This document shows positions 26,994 to 35,098 of a stretch of 64,000 nucleotides of DNA, in pieces; within the stretch, counting starts at the first letter, position 1, and the number at the start of each line of letters is the position of its first letter. Source of the stretch: Metabacillus indicus LMG 22858 (GTDB taxonomy: Bacteria > Bacillota > Bacilli > Bacillales > Bacillaceae); assembly GCF_000708755.2 (NCBI RefSeq), contig NZ_JGVU02000022.1, positions 124,001-188,000 of the forward strand. The letters run 5' to 3'. The position numbers were made by a program, and so were the translations under genes. Under the pieces are notes generated by a model. The model made no database searches, was not told the origin of the DNA, and saw nothing but the letters and a program-made list of their open reading frames with translations.

Positions 26994-27030
26994 AAAGCCC
27001 TTTCTCTTTTTAAAGAGGAGGGCTTTTAAT
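26994..27030 (+). terminator. Rho-independent terminator after yhaM
   Basis: AAAGCCC..CTC..GAG..GGGCTTTT stem with a T-rich tail five bases after the stop. Confidence 0.75.
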
Positions 27031-27111
27031 TTTTTCAGATAAAGGGATAATCGGCCAGGCTCTCACATATAGTGCAGTAAGAGGCTTGTCAAAGAAAAGG
27101 GGGAAAAGGGC

Positions 27112-27303
27112 ATGATCTTGCTGCCATGGTGGGTTTACCTCTGCGTACTTGGGATTTTATACAGCGGCTACATGGCTTTTTCAACAACGAGAAAAGAAAG
27201 AATCGTTGAAGAAGCCTATATAGAAAAAGAGGGCAATGTGTACATCGAACGGATGATGAAAGAACGCGAATCGAGGAAAAAGAATGAGGATGAAGAGAAC
27301 TGA
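27112..27303 (+). CDS. yhaL: Sporulation protein YhaL
   Basis: 63 aa with an N-terminal membrane segment (LPWWVYLCVLGILYSGYMAF) and a highly charged C-terminal tail (ERMMKERESRKKNEDEEN). This matches B. subtilis YhaL, a small sporulation-linked membrane protein, in sequence type, size and position between yhaM and prsA. Good ribosome binding site (AAAAGGGGGAAAAGGGC). Confidence 0.85.
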   Translation: MILLPWWVYLCVLGILYSGYMAFSTTRKERIVEEAYIEKEGNVYIERMMKERESRKKNEDEEN

Positions 27304-27317
27304 AGATGGTGAAAAAG

Positions 27318-27347
27318 CAGCCGGGAGTATGTTCCCGGCTGTTTTTT
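27318..27347 (+). terminator. Rho-independent terminator after yhaL
   Basis: CAGCCGGGA / TCCCGGCTG stem, 6-nt loop, six T. Confidence 0.92.
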
Positions 27348-27369
27348 GTGTGTGATGAAATATAGATTT

Positions 27370-27640
27370 GTGCCCTTCGTGAAGTGTTCCAAGGTGTGAA
27401 GGTCACAAAACAGGAAGGAATGTGCCCTTCGTGAGGTGCTCCGTGGTGTGAAGGTCACAAAGCAGGAAGGAATGTGCCCTTCGTGAAGTTTTCCAAGATG
27501 CGAAGGTCACAAAACGGGAAGGAATCTGCCCTTCGTTAAGTGTTCCAAGGTGTGAAGGTCACAAAACAGGAAGGAATGTGCCCTTGGTGAAGTGTTCCAA
27601 GGTGTGAAGGTCACAAAACAGGAAGGAATGTGCAGTTTCA
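27370..27640. repeat. 52-bp tandem repeat array 2 (5 units and a partial)
   Basis: The GTGCCCTT anchor is at 27370, 27422, 27474, 27526 (CTGCCC), 27578 and 27630 (partial): every step is 52. Each unit pairs GTGCCCTTC with GAAGGTCAC across a 19-nt loop. It lies between convergent yhaL and prsA, after both terminators on the yhaL side. Same family as array 5. Confidence 0.9.
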
Positions 27641-27686
27641 GGATATGTAAGAACGTGCTTTTAACGACTATACAACCATACGAACT

Positions 27687-27716
27687 AAAAAAGCCCCGAA
27701 GCTTTCACTTCAGGGC
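27687..27716 (-). terminator. Rho-independent terminator after prsA
   Basis: On the minus strand GCCCTGAAG / CTTCGGGGC stem (G-U allowed), then six T. Confidence 0.85.
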
Positions 27717-27732
27717 ATGTATCGATTCTTTA

Positions 27733-28593
27733 TTATTGTCCTTCAGCCGGAGCGGCTTCAGGAGCTTTGAATGTATCTTCGAGGTCTTTGTCTTTCACTT
27801 TTACATCAGCTTCTTTCAGGGCTTTGTCAAGAGCTCCCTGAACAGCATCTGGCTGGCCTACTTTTTGTTTCTTCACGTCAGCTTCAAGCTGCTTTTTCAT
27901 TTCTTCGTAAGGTTTTACTGTTTCGGTTACTTTGATGATGTGGTAGCCGAATTCAGATTTGACCGGCGCGCTTACTTCTCCTTCTTTAAGAGCGAAAGCT
28001 GCTTTTTCGAACTCAGGAACCATTTGTCCTTCGCCAAACCAGCCTAAGTCGCCGCCGTTTTGTCCTGAAGGATCTTTAGATGCTTCTTTTGCAAGATCTT
28101 CAAACTTTTCGCCTTTATCAAGACGTGATTTGATTTCTTTTGCCGTTTTTTCGTCTTCAACAAGGATGTGGCTTGCTTTTACTTTGCCTTTAAGTGTTTC
28201 GTAGTATTGCTTTGTGTCTTCGTCCGTTACTTTTACTTCTTTTTCAGCTGCTTTTTTGCGGAGCAGGTCCACTTTTACCATATCTTTAACAGTCTTTTCG
28301 CCTTGCTGCTGAATGACTGCTTCAAATTGAGGGCCGTATTGCTGCTTTAAGTTGTCGATTTCTTGATCTACTTCTTTGTCCGTTACTTTGTAGTCTTCAC
28401 TTAGTACTTTTTCGTGGACAAGCTCTGTGAGAACATCTTTTCCAAAGCGGTCTTTCATTGCTTCGTAAAATTCATCCTTCGTTACGTTGCCTGCTTTTGT
28501 TTCAGCGATGACTTCTGAGCCGCCATCATTGTTACTGCATGCGCCAAGTGCTAAAACACTGGATGCTGCTAATGCGAGAGCAAATCTTTTCAT
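27733..28593 (-). CDS. prsA: Foldase lipoprotein PrsA (peptidyl-prolyl isomerase)
   Basis: Assists folding of exported proteins on the outer face of the membrane. 286 aa; lipoprotein signal MKRFALALAASSVLALGAC with Cys19 the lipidated residue. The central parvulin (PpiC) domain runs from about 130 to 225: KASHILVEDEKTAKE, DPSGQNGGDLGWFGEGQMVP and FGYHIIKV. N- and C-terminal helical parts form the chaperone domain. Start: the ATG at 28593 is nine bases from AGGAG; a TTG at 28602 is too close. Position after yhaL matches B. subtilis. Confidence 0.95.
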   Translation of the reverse strand: MKRFALALAASSVLALGACSNNDGGSEVIAETKAGNVTKDEFYEAMKDRFGKDVLTELVHEKVLSEDYKVTDKEVDQEIDNLKQQYGPQFEAVIQQQGEKTVKDMVKVDLLRKKAAEKEVKVTDEDTKQYYETLKGKVKASHILVEDEKTAKEIKSRLDKGEKFEDLAKEASKDPSGQNGGDLGWFGEGQMVPEFEKAAFALKEGEVSAPVKSEFGYHIIKVTETVKPYEEMKKQLEADVKKQKVGQPDAVQGALDKALKEADVKVKDKDLEDTFKAPEAAPAEGQ

Positions 28594-28859
28594 CTGATAC
28601 AACTCCTGATTCTGTTTTTAGTAAGGATAATTTCGCCTTTTCTGCTGATTTATGTCTGAAAACAAGTATGTACAATGCAAAACGGCAGGGCGAAATATCC
28701 CTTAAGGCAGCGGACTGCCTAATTATTGGAACACTATACCACATTGTGCCATGAACTAAAAAGTTTTGCAATAGGACCAGGGTAATCAGGGCATTCGTCT
28801 AGGTCAAATCTGCAAAACGTCCATATGATGTATGGAACACCGATAAGGGAGGTTTTATT

Positions 28860-28946
28860 ATGGGATATGGATATTCAAACGGTTTTGCATTGCTGGTGGT
28901 TCTGTTCATTTTATTGATCATTATTGGTGCTTCTTATCTTTACTAG
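28860..28946 (+). CDS. YjcZ family small sporulation protein, copy 1
   Basis: 28 aa: MGYGYSNGFALLVVLFILLI then a short hydrophobic end. Single membrane helix with a Gly-rich head, typical of YjcZ-type sporulation proteins. GGGAGG is nine bases before the ATG. It is too short for most gene finders. Paralogue of the gene at 29048. Confidence 0.8.
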   Translation: MGYGYSNGFALLVVLFILLIIIGASYLY

Positions 28947-29047
28947 GTAGCGAAGGGCTAAAAATTTTCAAACAAAAGACAGTGGCCTATTCGCTGTAAA
29001 GTGATCATGCATAGTATATCTTACCGACGTATAAAGGAGGTGTCATT

Positions 29048-29131
29048 ATGGGAGGATACGCTGGAGGTGGCTTCGCGTTAATCGTAGTTCTGTTCATCTT
29101 GTTGATCATTGTTGGTGCTGCTTGGCTGTAA
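29048..29131 (+). CDS. YjcZ family small sporulation protein, copy 2
   Basis: 27 aa: MGGYAGGGFALIVVLFILLI then IVGAAWL. Strong AAAGGAGGTG ribosome binding site. It shares the FALxVVLFILLII core with copy 1, 101 bp upstream, so the pair is a tandem duplication. Expected in the spore or mother-cell membrane; role unknown. Confidence 0.85.
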   Translation: MGGYAGGGFALIVVLFILLIIVGAAWL

Positions 29132-29143
29132 GCCAAAACTAAA

Positions 29144-29170
29144 ATAGCTGACAGATAATCTGTCAGCTAT
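29144..29170. terminator. Hairpin after the yjcZ-like gene
   Basis: ATAGCTGACAGA / TCTGTCAGCTAT, a perfect 12-bp stem with a 3-nt loop but no T-run. Confidence 0.6.
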
Positions 29171-29178
29171 CATTGTAT

Positions 29179-29211
29179 AAGCTGTATGCGTCAGTTTGCA
29201 TACAGCTTTTT
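29179..29211 (+). terminator. Second terminator after the yjcZ-like gene
   Basis: AAGCTGTATGC / GCATACAGCTT perfect 11-bp stem followed by T residues. Confidence 0.75.
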
Positions 29212-29259
29212 AAGTGTTAAGGATGTACATAATTTTGCACTTTGTTGTCTAGCTTCACC

Positions 29260-29365
29260 GCCCAACTCCTCTGCCAGAACAAAATCCCCCAAACAGTCAT
29301 AAACCGGACTTTTCGTGTGATTTCTTATCTGCCTTTCGGAGCTAAACCGGGCGCTTACGCTTTTC
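29260..29365. repeat. Dispersed repeat R1, copy 2
   Basis: CTCCTCTGCCAGAACAAAAT, AAACCGGACTTTTCG and CCGGGCGCTTACGCTTTT in R1 order. Its right end touches the 3' end of the 59-aa gene on the minus strand. Confidence 0.7.
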
Positions 29366-29375
29366 TGATTGAAAT

Positions 29376-29555
29376 CTAAGTAAACAAGATTTCTATGTAA
29401 GATGAAACCAATAAGATGGTGATCAGGACATTGATTGTCCGGAATACTTTTGTTTGTCGGTCTTCAGGAATCTCTCTTACCAGGCAGAGTGCGCTGGTTA
29501 ATTTATTGATATAGAATAAGATGAACACTGCAAACAAAATGAAAAAAGCTATCAT
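29376..29555 (-). CDS. Small two-helix membrane protein, 59 aa
   Basis: The product starts MIAFFILFAVFILFYINKLT and ends TINVLITILLVSSYIEILFT: two hydrophobic helices joined by a charged loop (CLVREIPEDRQTKVF). The ATG follows AGGGGGAATC by about eight bases. I do not recognise a family. It sits between the YjcZ pair and yhaJ, an area full of small membrane proteins, and ends 10 bp from repeat R1. Confidence 0.7.
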   Translation of the reverse strand: MIAFFILFAVFILFYINKLTSALCLVREIPEDRQTKVFRTINVLITILLVSSYIEILFT

Positions 29556-29641
29556 ATGAGATTCCCCCTCTCCTCACTGATACATATAAGATTACCAAAA
29601 ATCGAGTGAAAAAGATAGCAATGACTCCTAATAAATAGCAA

Positions 29642-29675
29642 AAGAAAAGCATCTCAGTATTGAGCTGCTTTTCTT
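29642..29675. terminator. Bidirectional terminator near yhaJ
   Basis: AAGAAAAGCA / TGCTTTTCTT perfect stem around a loop containing a smaller TCA / TGA pair. Confidence 0.7.
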
Positions 29676-29722
29676 AACCGGGGTCAAGCCTATCCTATTC
29701 GGCAATGCTCCCTGTTATGCTC

Positions 29723-30262
29723 TTATTTTTGGAAGAGGATTTCAAAGCTCTCGTCCGCTTCTTCAATGTAGCAGGCCTTTGGAGCCTTTAGCAGATGATT
29801 CATGTAAATAAAGTCTGTTATGCAAATGCCGGTGTGAAAGGCGATTCCCAGACTGAAATAATGCAGGTAAGAAGGGAATGCGATCAAGCCTGCAGCAAGA
29901 GCTGAGTTCACAAGCACAATTGGCGCTGCAAGAGACAGCAGCATCATCGTTTTTGATACATTGCAGTTTGTTTTTAAATAGATAACCGGCAGTATATAGG
30001 ATTGAACCCTGCATTTCAGTGATACGCGGTATCCGGCCATCCAAAGCGGCAGGGCATGCAGCAGCTTGTGGCATGGTACAACGCAAAAAGCAAACAAAAG
30101 AAGCAGGAGAAAGTGATCTGCTTTAAGATGGATGTATGGGAAAACGACCATTAATGGCAGATAGATGCCGATAAACGTAGTCATCATGATGAATGCAGCT
30201 AATATAGACAATCTATGGAATCCATAATCTTTTGAAAGATTAATGGTTTTCCAGCAGTTCAT
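29723..30262 (-). CDS. yhaJ: DUF3267-type membrane protein YhaJ
   Basis: 179 aa with four to five membrane segments. The motif HKLLHALPLW near residue 70 sits where DUF3267 proteins carry a zinc-protease-like HExxH; here the Glu is Lys, so catalysis by that motif is unlikely. Order prsA, yhaJ, yhaI, scoC matches B. subtilis, which supports the name. Start: the ATG at 30262 follows GGTGA; a GTG at 30271 is also in frame. Function unknown. Confidence 0.7.
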   Translation of the reverse strand: MNCWKTINLSKDYGFHRLSILAAFIMMTTFIGIYLPLMVVFPYIHLKADHFLLLLLFAFCVVPCHKLLHALPLWMAGYRVSLKCRVQSYILPVIYLKTNCNVSKTMMLLSLAAPIVLVNSALAAGLIAFPSYLHYFSLGIAFHTGICITDFIYMNHLLKAPKACYIEEADESFEILFQK

Positions 30263-30494
30263 TAAAATCACCGTCCGAAAATCATGTCTGTGACATAATT
30301 GGTATTGAAAAAAGGGAGCTCAGTCCGGCTCCGTTACATACTTTACGATGCCTGAACAGAAATTGCAATATGAAATTTCGGATGAAAACGGTTAAAATGA
30401 AAAATAGGAATCTTTTACAAAAGATGAGCCTACCTAAATGAGGCGGAATGATTTAAAATATAGGAACGAATCAGAAGGAAAGAAGTGAACGGGA

Positions 30495-30830
30495 GTGGAA
30501 TCGTTTGAAAAACGCATGGCCAATTTGGAGTATTATCAAAAGATGCTGATTAAGATGGCTGATGCTGAAAAATATCCCTTTTATGTATCGGTTATGAAGG
30601 CGGGACTTTCAGCAGAGGAAATTGAAGAGATCCACCGTATATGCAGAGAACTCGAAGATATGCTTGCAGAACAAAAAGAGCAAGGGCTTCTGAATTACGA
30701 AAGCCTTCTTACTCTTTTTGCGGGTCAGCTGAATTATAAGCTTTCTGTCGATGACACCATTATTCACCTGCATAAACAGGGGCTTTATGAGCCGCTGATG
30801 GGTGAATTCAGAAACATTATTCGGAAATAG
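30495..30830 (+). CDS. yhaI: DUF1878 family protein YhaI
   Basis: 111-residue soluble helical protein resembling B. subtilis YhaI along its length ([47 protein letters not shown]). GTG start. Its 3' end overlaps the end of convergent scoC by 14 bp. Function unknown. Confidence 0.85.
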   Translation: MESFEKRMANLEYYQKMLIKMADAEKYPFYVSVMKAGLSAEEIEEIHRICRELEDMLAEQKEQGLLNYESLLTLFAGQLNYKLSVDDTIIHLHKQGLYEPLMGEFRNIIRK

Positions 30831-31413
30831 CCGGAACAGTTTCAGCTTCTGGGTCTGCAAGCTTTTTCAGCTTCCGGTTTTCCTCAACAAATTCCTTTTC
30901 GATGTTCGTAAAGGAATGCTCGAAGATCTCCATAAAATCGTCCCCGTAAATGTTTCGAATGATGCACATCATTTCCATAATCTCAGGGAATTTTCCGTAT
31001 AAGTTTTGAAGGGGCAGGGCTCCTTTAAAAACGGCATTTCTGCTTGGATCATAATCTTCAAGCAGCTTCAGAAGAATTTCTTCTCCCTGCTCTGTCAGCT
31101 GAATGTACGTATTCCGTTTGTCATTCTGCTTTTTGGAAAACTCAAGATAGCCTCTTTCTTCAAGCTTTTTTGAAAAGTTAAAGGCTGTTGAAACATGCAT
31201 GACCCCGAATTTGGCAATTTCAGAGATTGAAGCGCCCTTTAAATGATAGGCAATCCATAAAATATGGTGCTCATTTATATTTAAGTCATAGGGCTTTATC
31301 CATTGCTGCCAGTCTTTTTCGATGGATTTCCACAAAGCTTTGCTCAGCTGAGCGATTCTCTGGCTGAATAACAAGGCTTCTTTAATGGAATAATCCTGTT
31401 CGTTTCGTTTCAT
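30817..31413 (-). CDS. scoC: Transition-state regulator ScoC (Hpr), MarR family
   Basis: The 198-residue winged-helix regulator represses extracellular protease and sporulation genes during the transition to stationary phase in B. subtilis. Conserved core: [20 protein letters not shown] (HTH), [18 protein letters not shown] (recognition helix) and [19 protein letters not shown] (wing). ATG behind TAGGTGACTGGGG. Its targets would include oligopeptide transport and proteases outside this window. Confidence 0.94.
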   Translation of the reverse strand: MKRNEQDYSIKEALLFSQRIAQLSKALWKSIEKDWQQWIKPYDLNINEHHILWIAYHLKGASISEIAKFGVMHVSTAFNFSKKLEERGYLEFSKKQNDKRNTYIQLTEQGEEILLKLLEDYDPSRNAVFKGALPLQNLYGKFPEIMEMMCIIRNIYGDDFMEIFEHSFTNIEKEFVEENRKLKKLADPEAETVPAISE

Positions 31414-31545
31414 CCCCAGTCACCTACTTTTTCTCTTTTACTCTTATATTCTATTATGCCAATAAAATAAAGATTAATAAAGATTAAATTTACAAAATTT
31501 TTAAATAAATTGTGAAAAAGCCGGAAAAGCGTTGTTTTACTCACA

Positions 31546-31584
31546 TAAAAAAAAGAGCGGCCTGTGAGAAAATCTGCCGCTCTT
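31546..31584 (-). terminator. Terminator after yhaH
   Basis: AAGAGCGGC / GCCGCTCTT stem with T-run on the minus strand. Confidence 0.8.
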
Positions 31585-31615
31585 ATTTCATAATTGGTTT
31601 GTCTACAAAAACAAT

Positions 31616-31972
31616 CTATTTGTTCAGTGTTTGCTCAAGCTCTTTTATTTTTTCTTCAATCTGGCTGATTTCTTTCTGAAGCTCTGCTTTATGCGGCTCA
31701 ATTTCCTCCTGCCAGGTCTGAATCGATTTCTGCAGATCAGCCGTTACATCCTTTAGTACGACAGCGCTTTCTTGAGCGGTCTTTACAACCGATTCTTTCA
31801 GGGAGATGCTGTCATCTTTCAGCTGTATGAGAATGGATTCGAGTTTTTGTTTGTTTTGCTTTAACTGAGTCCGCAGGTCTCTGCCGGAAGAAGGTGCTGT
31901 CAGGATGGTCGCAAGTCCTCCGATTACGCCTCCTACAAGCAGGCCTGTCATTAAAGATTTTCCATTTGCCAT
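31616..31972 (-). CDS. yhaH: YtxH-type protein YhaH
   Basis: 118 aa. The Gly-rich membrane helix LMTGLLVGGVIGGLATILTA is followed by the YtxH motif APSSGRDLR and a long coiled coil (about residues 35-115). Matches B. subtilis YhaH in type and place, between scoC and trpP. Probably a general-stress or envelope protein. Start: the ATG at 31972 is eight bases from GGAG; a GTG at 31981 is less likely. Confidence 0.85.
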   Translation of the reverse strand: MANGKSLMTGLLVGGVIGGLATILTAPSSGRDLRTQLKQNKQKLESILIQLKDDSISLKESVVKTAQESAVVLKDVTADLQKSIQTWQEEIEPHKAELQKEISQIEEKIKELEQTLNK

Positions 31973-32130
31973 AAGTATCACTCCAGTTTTTTTGTTATGT
32001 ACATATAGACTCTAAGGAAGTCATTCCTTATTAAATACCCTCTGTTAAGGGAGATAAACGCTTGTTTTACTCATAGCATATGCCGTTTTTGCATAGGTAT
32101 GAGTAGGGACATGAAAGGGGAGGGGGAAGA

Positions 32131-32319
32131 GTGGCAGGAGTTATTTTTCTGTTTTTTGCCGTCAGTTTGCTTCTGTTTACCGGATCGTTTCACTATCTGA
32201 AATTGGCTCAGCAGTCCGCTTCCTATCCGCCTAAGCATATTGTTCATCAAAAAGCAGCAGTCCTTGCAGGCGGAGGAGCCATTGCGCTTTTAATTGGGAT
32301 CTTATTTTATACCGTATAA
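32131..32319 (+). CDS. Small membrane protein, 62 aa
   Basis: Two hydrophobic helices (AGVIFLFFAVSLLLFTGSF and AAVLAGGGAIALLIGILFY) with a short charged loop between. GTG start behind AGGGGAGGGGG. Divergent from yhaH. Family not recognised. Confidence 0.7.
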   Translation: MAGVIFLFFAVSLLLFTGSFHYLKLAQQSASYPPKHIVHQKAAVLAGGGAIALLIGILFYTV

Positions 32320-32324
32320 GTTTT

Positions 32325-32355
32325 AAAAAAACCCGACCGTTTAGGATCGGGTTTT
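32325..32355. terminator. Bidirectional terminator
   Basis: AAACCCGA / TCGGGTTT stem with A and T runs, between the small membrane protein gene and trpP. Confidence 0.85.
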
Positions 32356-32358
32356 CGT

Positions 32359-32880
32359 TTAGTTAAGTGCAATTTTTGAACGTTTAAGGATTGTCTGCAC
32401 AATCGGGTATATAAAGACCATGGCCACAGTGTTCATCGCAACAGCAGGAAGAACAACTGCGAGAAATAATGCTGTAAATCCAGCTCCGCCAGGCAGACCT
32501 ACAATAAAAAAGGCTGCTGTCAGGAAAACCGTTCCGGATACGAGTGTGCCGACAGCTGTCAAGACGCCCGCTCCTGCTACAGTTGAAGCATATTTCTTAA
32601 TCATCAGTACAAGCAAGTAGAAAACAAAGGCTGTTACAATCTTGTCAATCACATTCGGAAGCAATCCCCCGGGGAAGCTGGTTGTCAGGCCCGAAAGGAC
32701 ACCTGTTACTGCTCCAAGCAGGAAAACGTTGCGGATGTGCGGGAAAAGCAGAATGCCTAAAAACATCATCGTCAGCATCATATCAGGCTTCATGCCTCCG
32801 AAGATCGGCGGAATAATACCGTGAAGCGCCAAACCCATTGCGACAAATAAAGATAACACCACTAAAACTCTTGTATTCAT
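32359..32880 (-). CDS. trpP: Tryptophan transporter TrpP
   Basis: Small integral membrane protein of 173 aa with about five helices, similar over its length to B. subtilis TrpP (YhaG), which imports tryptophan. The recognisable part is MGLALHGIIPPIFGGMKPDM near the N-terminus. Translation is probably controlled by TRAP, because five GAG/UAG triplets cover its ribosome binding site (32883-32906). It has its own SigA-type promoter at 32963-32991. Confidence 0.9.
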   Translation of the reverse strand: MNTRVLVVLSLFVAMGLALHGIIPPIFGGMKPDMMLTMMFLGILLFPHIRNVFLLGAVTGVLSGLTTSFPGGLLPNVIDKIVTAFVFYLLVLMIKKYASTVAGAGVLTAVGTLVSGTVFLTAAFFIVGLPGGAGFTALFLAVVLPAVAMNTVAMVFIYPIVQTILKRSKIALN

Positions 32881-32882
32881 TT

Positions 32883-32906
32883 CTCAACTCTCCTCAGTCT
32901 AAGCTC
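32883..32906 (-). promoter_or_regulatory. TRAP (MtrB) binding site at the trpP start
   Basis: Read on the transcript: GAG-CT-TAG-ACT-GAG-GA-GAG-TT-GAG, five triplets with 2-3 nt spacers, ending two bases before the ATG and covering the GAGGAG ribosome binding site. Two more GAG triplets lie upstream (32918-32920, 32933-32935). This is how TRAP represses trpP in B. subtilis. Confidence 0.8.
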
Positions 32907-32962
32907 TTTTTTTTGGCCTCCCCAATAATGACCTCTGTCTTATTGCGGGAGAACTTAAAAAC

Positions 32963-32991
32963 AGTATAACAGGTATTTCTTCCCTTGTAAA
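32963..32991 (-). promoter_or_regulatory. Promoter of trpP
   Basis: On the minus strand TTTACA (32991-32986), 17 bp, TATACT (32968-32963). Confidence 0.65.
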
Positions 32992-32996
32992 AAAGA

Positions 32997-34073
32997 TTAT
33001 CTGTGTTTTTTCTGGAATTCCGTCATGAATTCTGCAAGCGCTTCGCAGGCTTCAAGCGGTACGGCGTTATAAGCGGAAGCACGGCATCCTCCAATGGAGC
33101 GGTGGCCGTTTAAACCGGAAAATCCTCTTTCTTTTGATTCCTTAAGAAACGCTTTTGTTAATTCTTCATTTTCCAAAGTAAACGTAATGTTCATGTTCGA
33201 GCGGCTTTCTTTTTTCGCATGGCCCCTATAAAATCCTCCGCTTTTGTCAATGCATGAATAGATAATTTGCGCTTTACGCTCGTTCAGCTCTTCAATGGCT
33301 GCAAGGCCGCCTTGTTCTTTCATCCACTCAAGCACTAATGAAAGCATGTAAATGGCAAAAGTGGGAGGTGTATTATAAAGCGAATTCTGCTTCGAGTGAG
33401 TCGCATATTTCAAAATGGAAGGGATCTCCTGATTGGCATTCTCAAGCATCTCTTTTTTCACGATCACAACTGTGACGCCTGAAGGACCGAGGTTTTTCTG
33501 CGCTCCTGCATAGATAAGGGAAAATTGGCTGACATCGATTTTCCTGCTCATAATGTCGCTTGACATATCAGCTACTAAAGGAAGTTTTGTTTTAGGAAAG
33601 CTCTTCCATTGTGTGCCGTAAATCGTATTATTGGATGTAAGGTGGACATAGCTTCCTTCAGAAGGATCTTCAAATTCTTCAGGCACAAAGGTATAACGGT
33701 CGTCTTTTGAAGAGCCGATAACAGCTGTTTCTCCCAGCTTTTCCGCTTCTGCCAGGGCCTTTTCAGACCAGACGCCGCTCATCACAAAGTGAGCAGGTGA
33801 ACCGCTTTTTAAAAAATTCATCGGAATCATCGCAAATTGAAGGCTCGCTCCGCCCTGCAGAAACAGAACTTCGTATTCTTCAGGAATGTCCATTAGCTCC
33901 CGCATCAGTTGGGAAGCTTTGTTATGTACATCTTCATACGGTTTGCTCCTGTGGCTGAGTTCCATGACCGACATGCCTGTACCTTTAAAATCAATAAGTT
34001 CGCTTTGGGCTTTTTCCAGAACTGCAAGCGGGATGGCAGCAGGTCCGGCATTAAAATTGTGCGTTCGTTTCAT
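32997..34073 (-). CDS. serC: Phosphoserine aminotransferase SerC
   Basis: PLP enzyme that makes O-phosphoserine from 3-phosphohydroxypyruvate, and also serves vitamin B6 synthesis. 358 aa, full length. NFNAGPAAIP at the start, the PLP lysine in YAGAQKNLGPSGV near residue 195, and the C-terminal GHRSIGGCRASAYNA are typical. Start: the ATG at 34073 follows AGGAGTG; a GTG at 34085 overlaps it. Confidence 0.95.
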   Translation of the reverse strand: MKRTHNFNAGPAAIPLAVLEKAQSELIDFKGTGMSVMELSHRSKPYEDVHNKASQLMRELMDIPEEYEVLFLQGGASLQFAMIPMNFLKSGSPAHFVMSGVWSEKALAEAEKLGETAVIGSSKDDRYTFVPEEFEDPSEGSYVHLTSNNTIYGTQWKSFPKTKLPLVADMSSDIMSRKIDVSQFSLIYAGAQKNLGPSGVTVVIVKKEMLENANQEIPSILKYATHSKQNSLYNTPPTFAIYMLSLVLEWMKEQGGLAAIEELNERKAQIIYSCIDKSGGFYRGHAKKESRSNMNITFTLENEELTKAFLKESKERGFSGLNGHRSIGGCRASAYNAVPLEACEALAEFMTEFQKKHR

Positions 34074-34186
34074 GAAAAATGTCACTCCTCACTTTGTCGC
34101 GGTGCATGATTAAAAAATCTATTTTTATATCCTAACATGAAATGAGAAAACGGAGTCGGAATTTTTAAAAAATATTTCAGGGCATG

Positions 34187-34210
34187 AAAAAACCCGCTTC
34201 GTAAGCGGGT
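34187..34210 (-). terminator. Terminator after hit
   Basis: CCCGCTT-acg-AAGCGGG with six T on the minus strand. Confidence 0.9.
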
Positions 34211-34211
34211 A

Positions 34212-34634
34212 TTATAGAAGACCTTCCTGAATAGTAGAAGCAATTTGCTTCAAGTCATCAGGCGTATAATCTTCCGTATGGGTTTTCCAGACCGCTCCAA
34301 AACCGTCGCCTTTTCCGTAGCGCGGAATCAGATGAATGTGATAGTGAAAAACGGACTGTCCGGCTTTTTCGCCGTTGTTGTTCAGGATGTTCATGCCAAC
34401 AGGCTGAAACTGCTCTTTAATGGCATTTGCAATTTTAGGAACGGTTTCAAAAACATTGCGGGCAATATCAGGTGTTAATTCATAAATGTTTTCCTTATGT
34501 ACTTTCGGAATGACCAAAGTATGGCCTTTTGTAACCTGGCTGATGTCGAGAAACGCAACAACATGTTCATTTTCAAAAACTTTTGCACTAGGAATTTCCC
34601 CGTTTACGATCTTGCAGAAAATACATCCGCTCAT
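34212..34634 (-). CDS. hit: HIT family nucleotide-binding hydrolase
   Basis: 140-residue Hint-type nucleoside phosphoramidase. Histidine triad HYHIHLIPR near residue 100; CIFCKIVNGEIPS zinc motif at the N-terminus. Start: the ATG at 34634 has proper spacing from AAAGG; that at 34643 does not. It is divergent from ecsA, as in B. subtilis, but here the gap is filled by repeat array 3. Confidence 0.93.
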   Translation of the reverse strand: MSGCIFCKIVNGEIPSAKVFENEHVVAFLDISQVTKGHTLVIPKVHKENIYELTPDIARNVFETVPKIANAIKEQFQPVGMNILNNNGEKAGQSVFHYHIHLIPRYGKGDGFGAVWKTHTEDYTPDDLKQIASTIQEGLL

Positions 34635-34727
34635 TCCATTCATCCTTTCGTGGGTACGGTTTGCTTATCCATATAGTACCATAGCTGGCTGCGCGGATTC
34701 AAAAAAAGAGAGGGGATTCTAAATTGC

Positions 34728-35098
34728 TTTTGCCGCACAAACTCTGGTGGGAGAAGAGAGGAAAGTGTTCTAAAAAGGGTTTAGCAACATTAACCCTGGT
34801 TGGAGAAGAGGGGAAAGTGTTCTATAGAGTGTTTAGCTGCACAAACTCAGGCTGAAGAATGGAGGAAAGTGTTCTAAAAAAAGTTAAGCCGCACAAACCC
34901 TGGCTGGAGAAGATAGGAAAGTGTTCTAAAAAGGGTTTAGCAACATTAACCCTGGTTGGAGAAGAGAGGAAAGTGTTCTAAAAAGGGTTTAGAAACATTA
35001 ACCCTGGCTGGAGAAGAGAGGAAAGTGTTCTGAAAAGGGTTTAGCAACATTAACCCTGGTTGGAGAAGAGAGGAAAATGTTTTAAAAAGGGTTTAGGA
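34728..35098. repeat. 52-bp tandem repeat array 3 (7 units and a leading partial)
   Basis: The GAAAGTGTTCT anchor is at 34761, 34813, 34865, 34917, 34969, 35021 and 35073: six steps of exactly 52. Two unit types occur: one with GGGTTTAGCAACATTAACCC, a hairpin, and one with GCACAAAC. It lies between divergent hit and ecsA. Same family as array 4. The open frame at 35060-35275 is not a gene. Confidence 0.9.

Noticed and set aside
27592-28047. 151-codon frame antisense to prsA
   Set aside because: It is the shadow of the prsA coding strand; prsA has full domain support.
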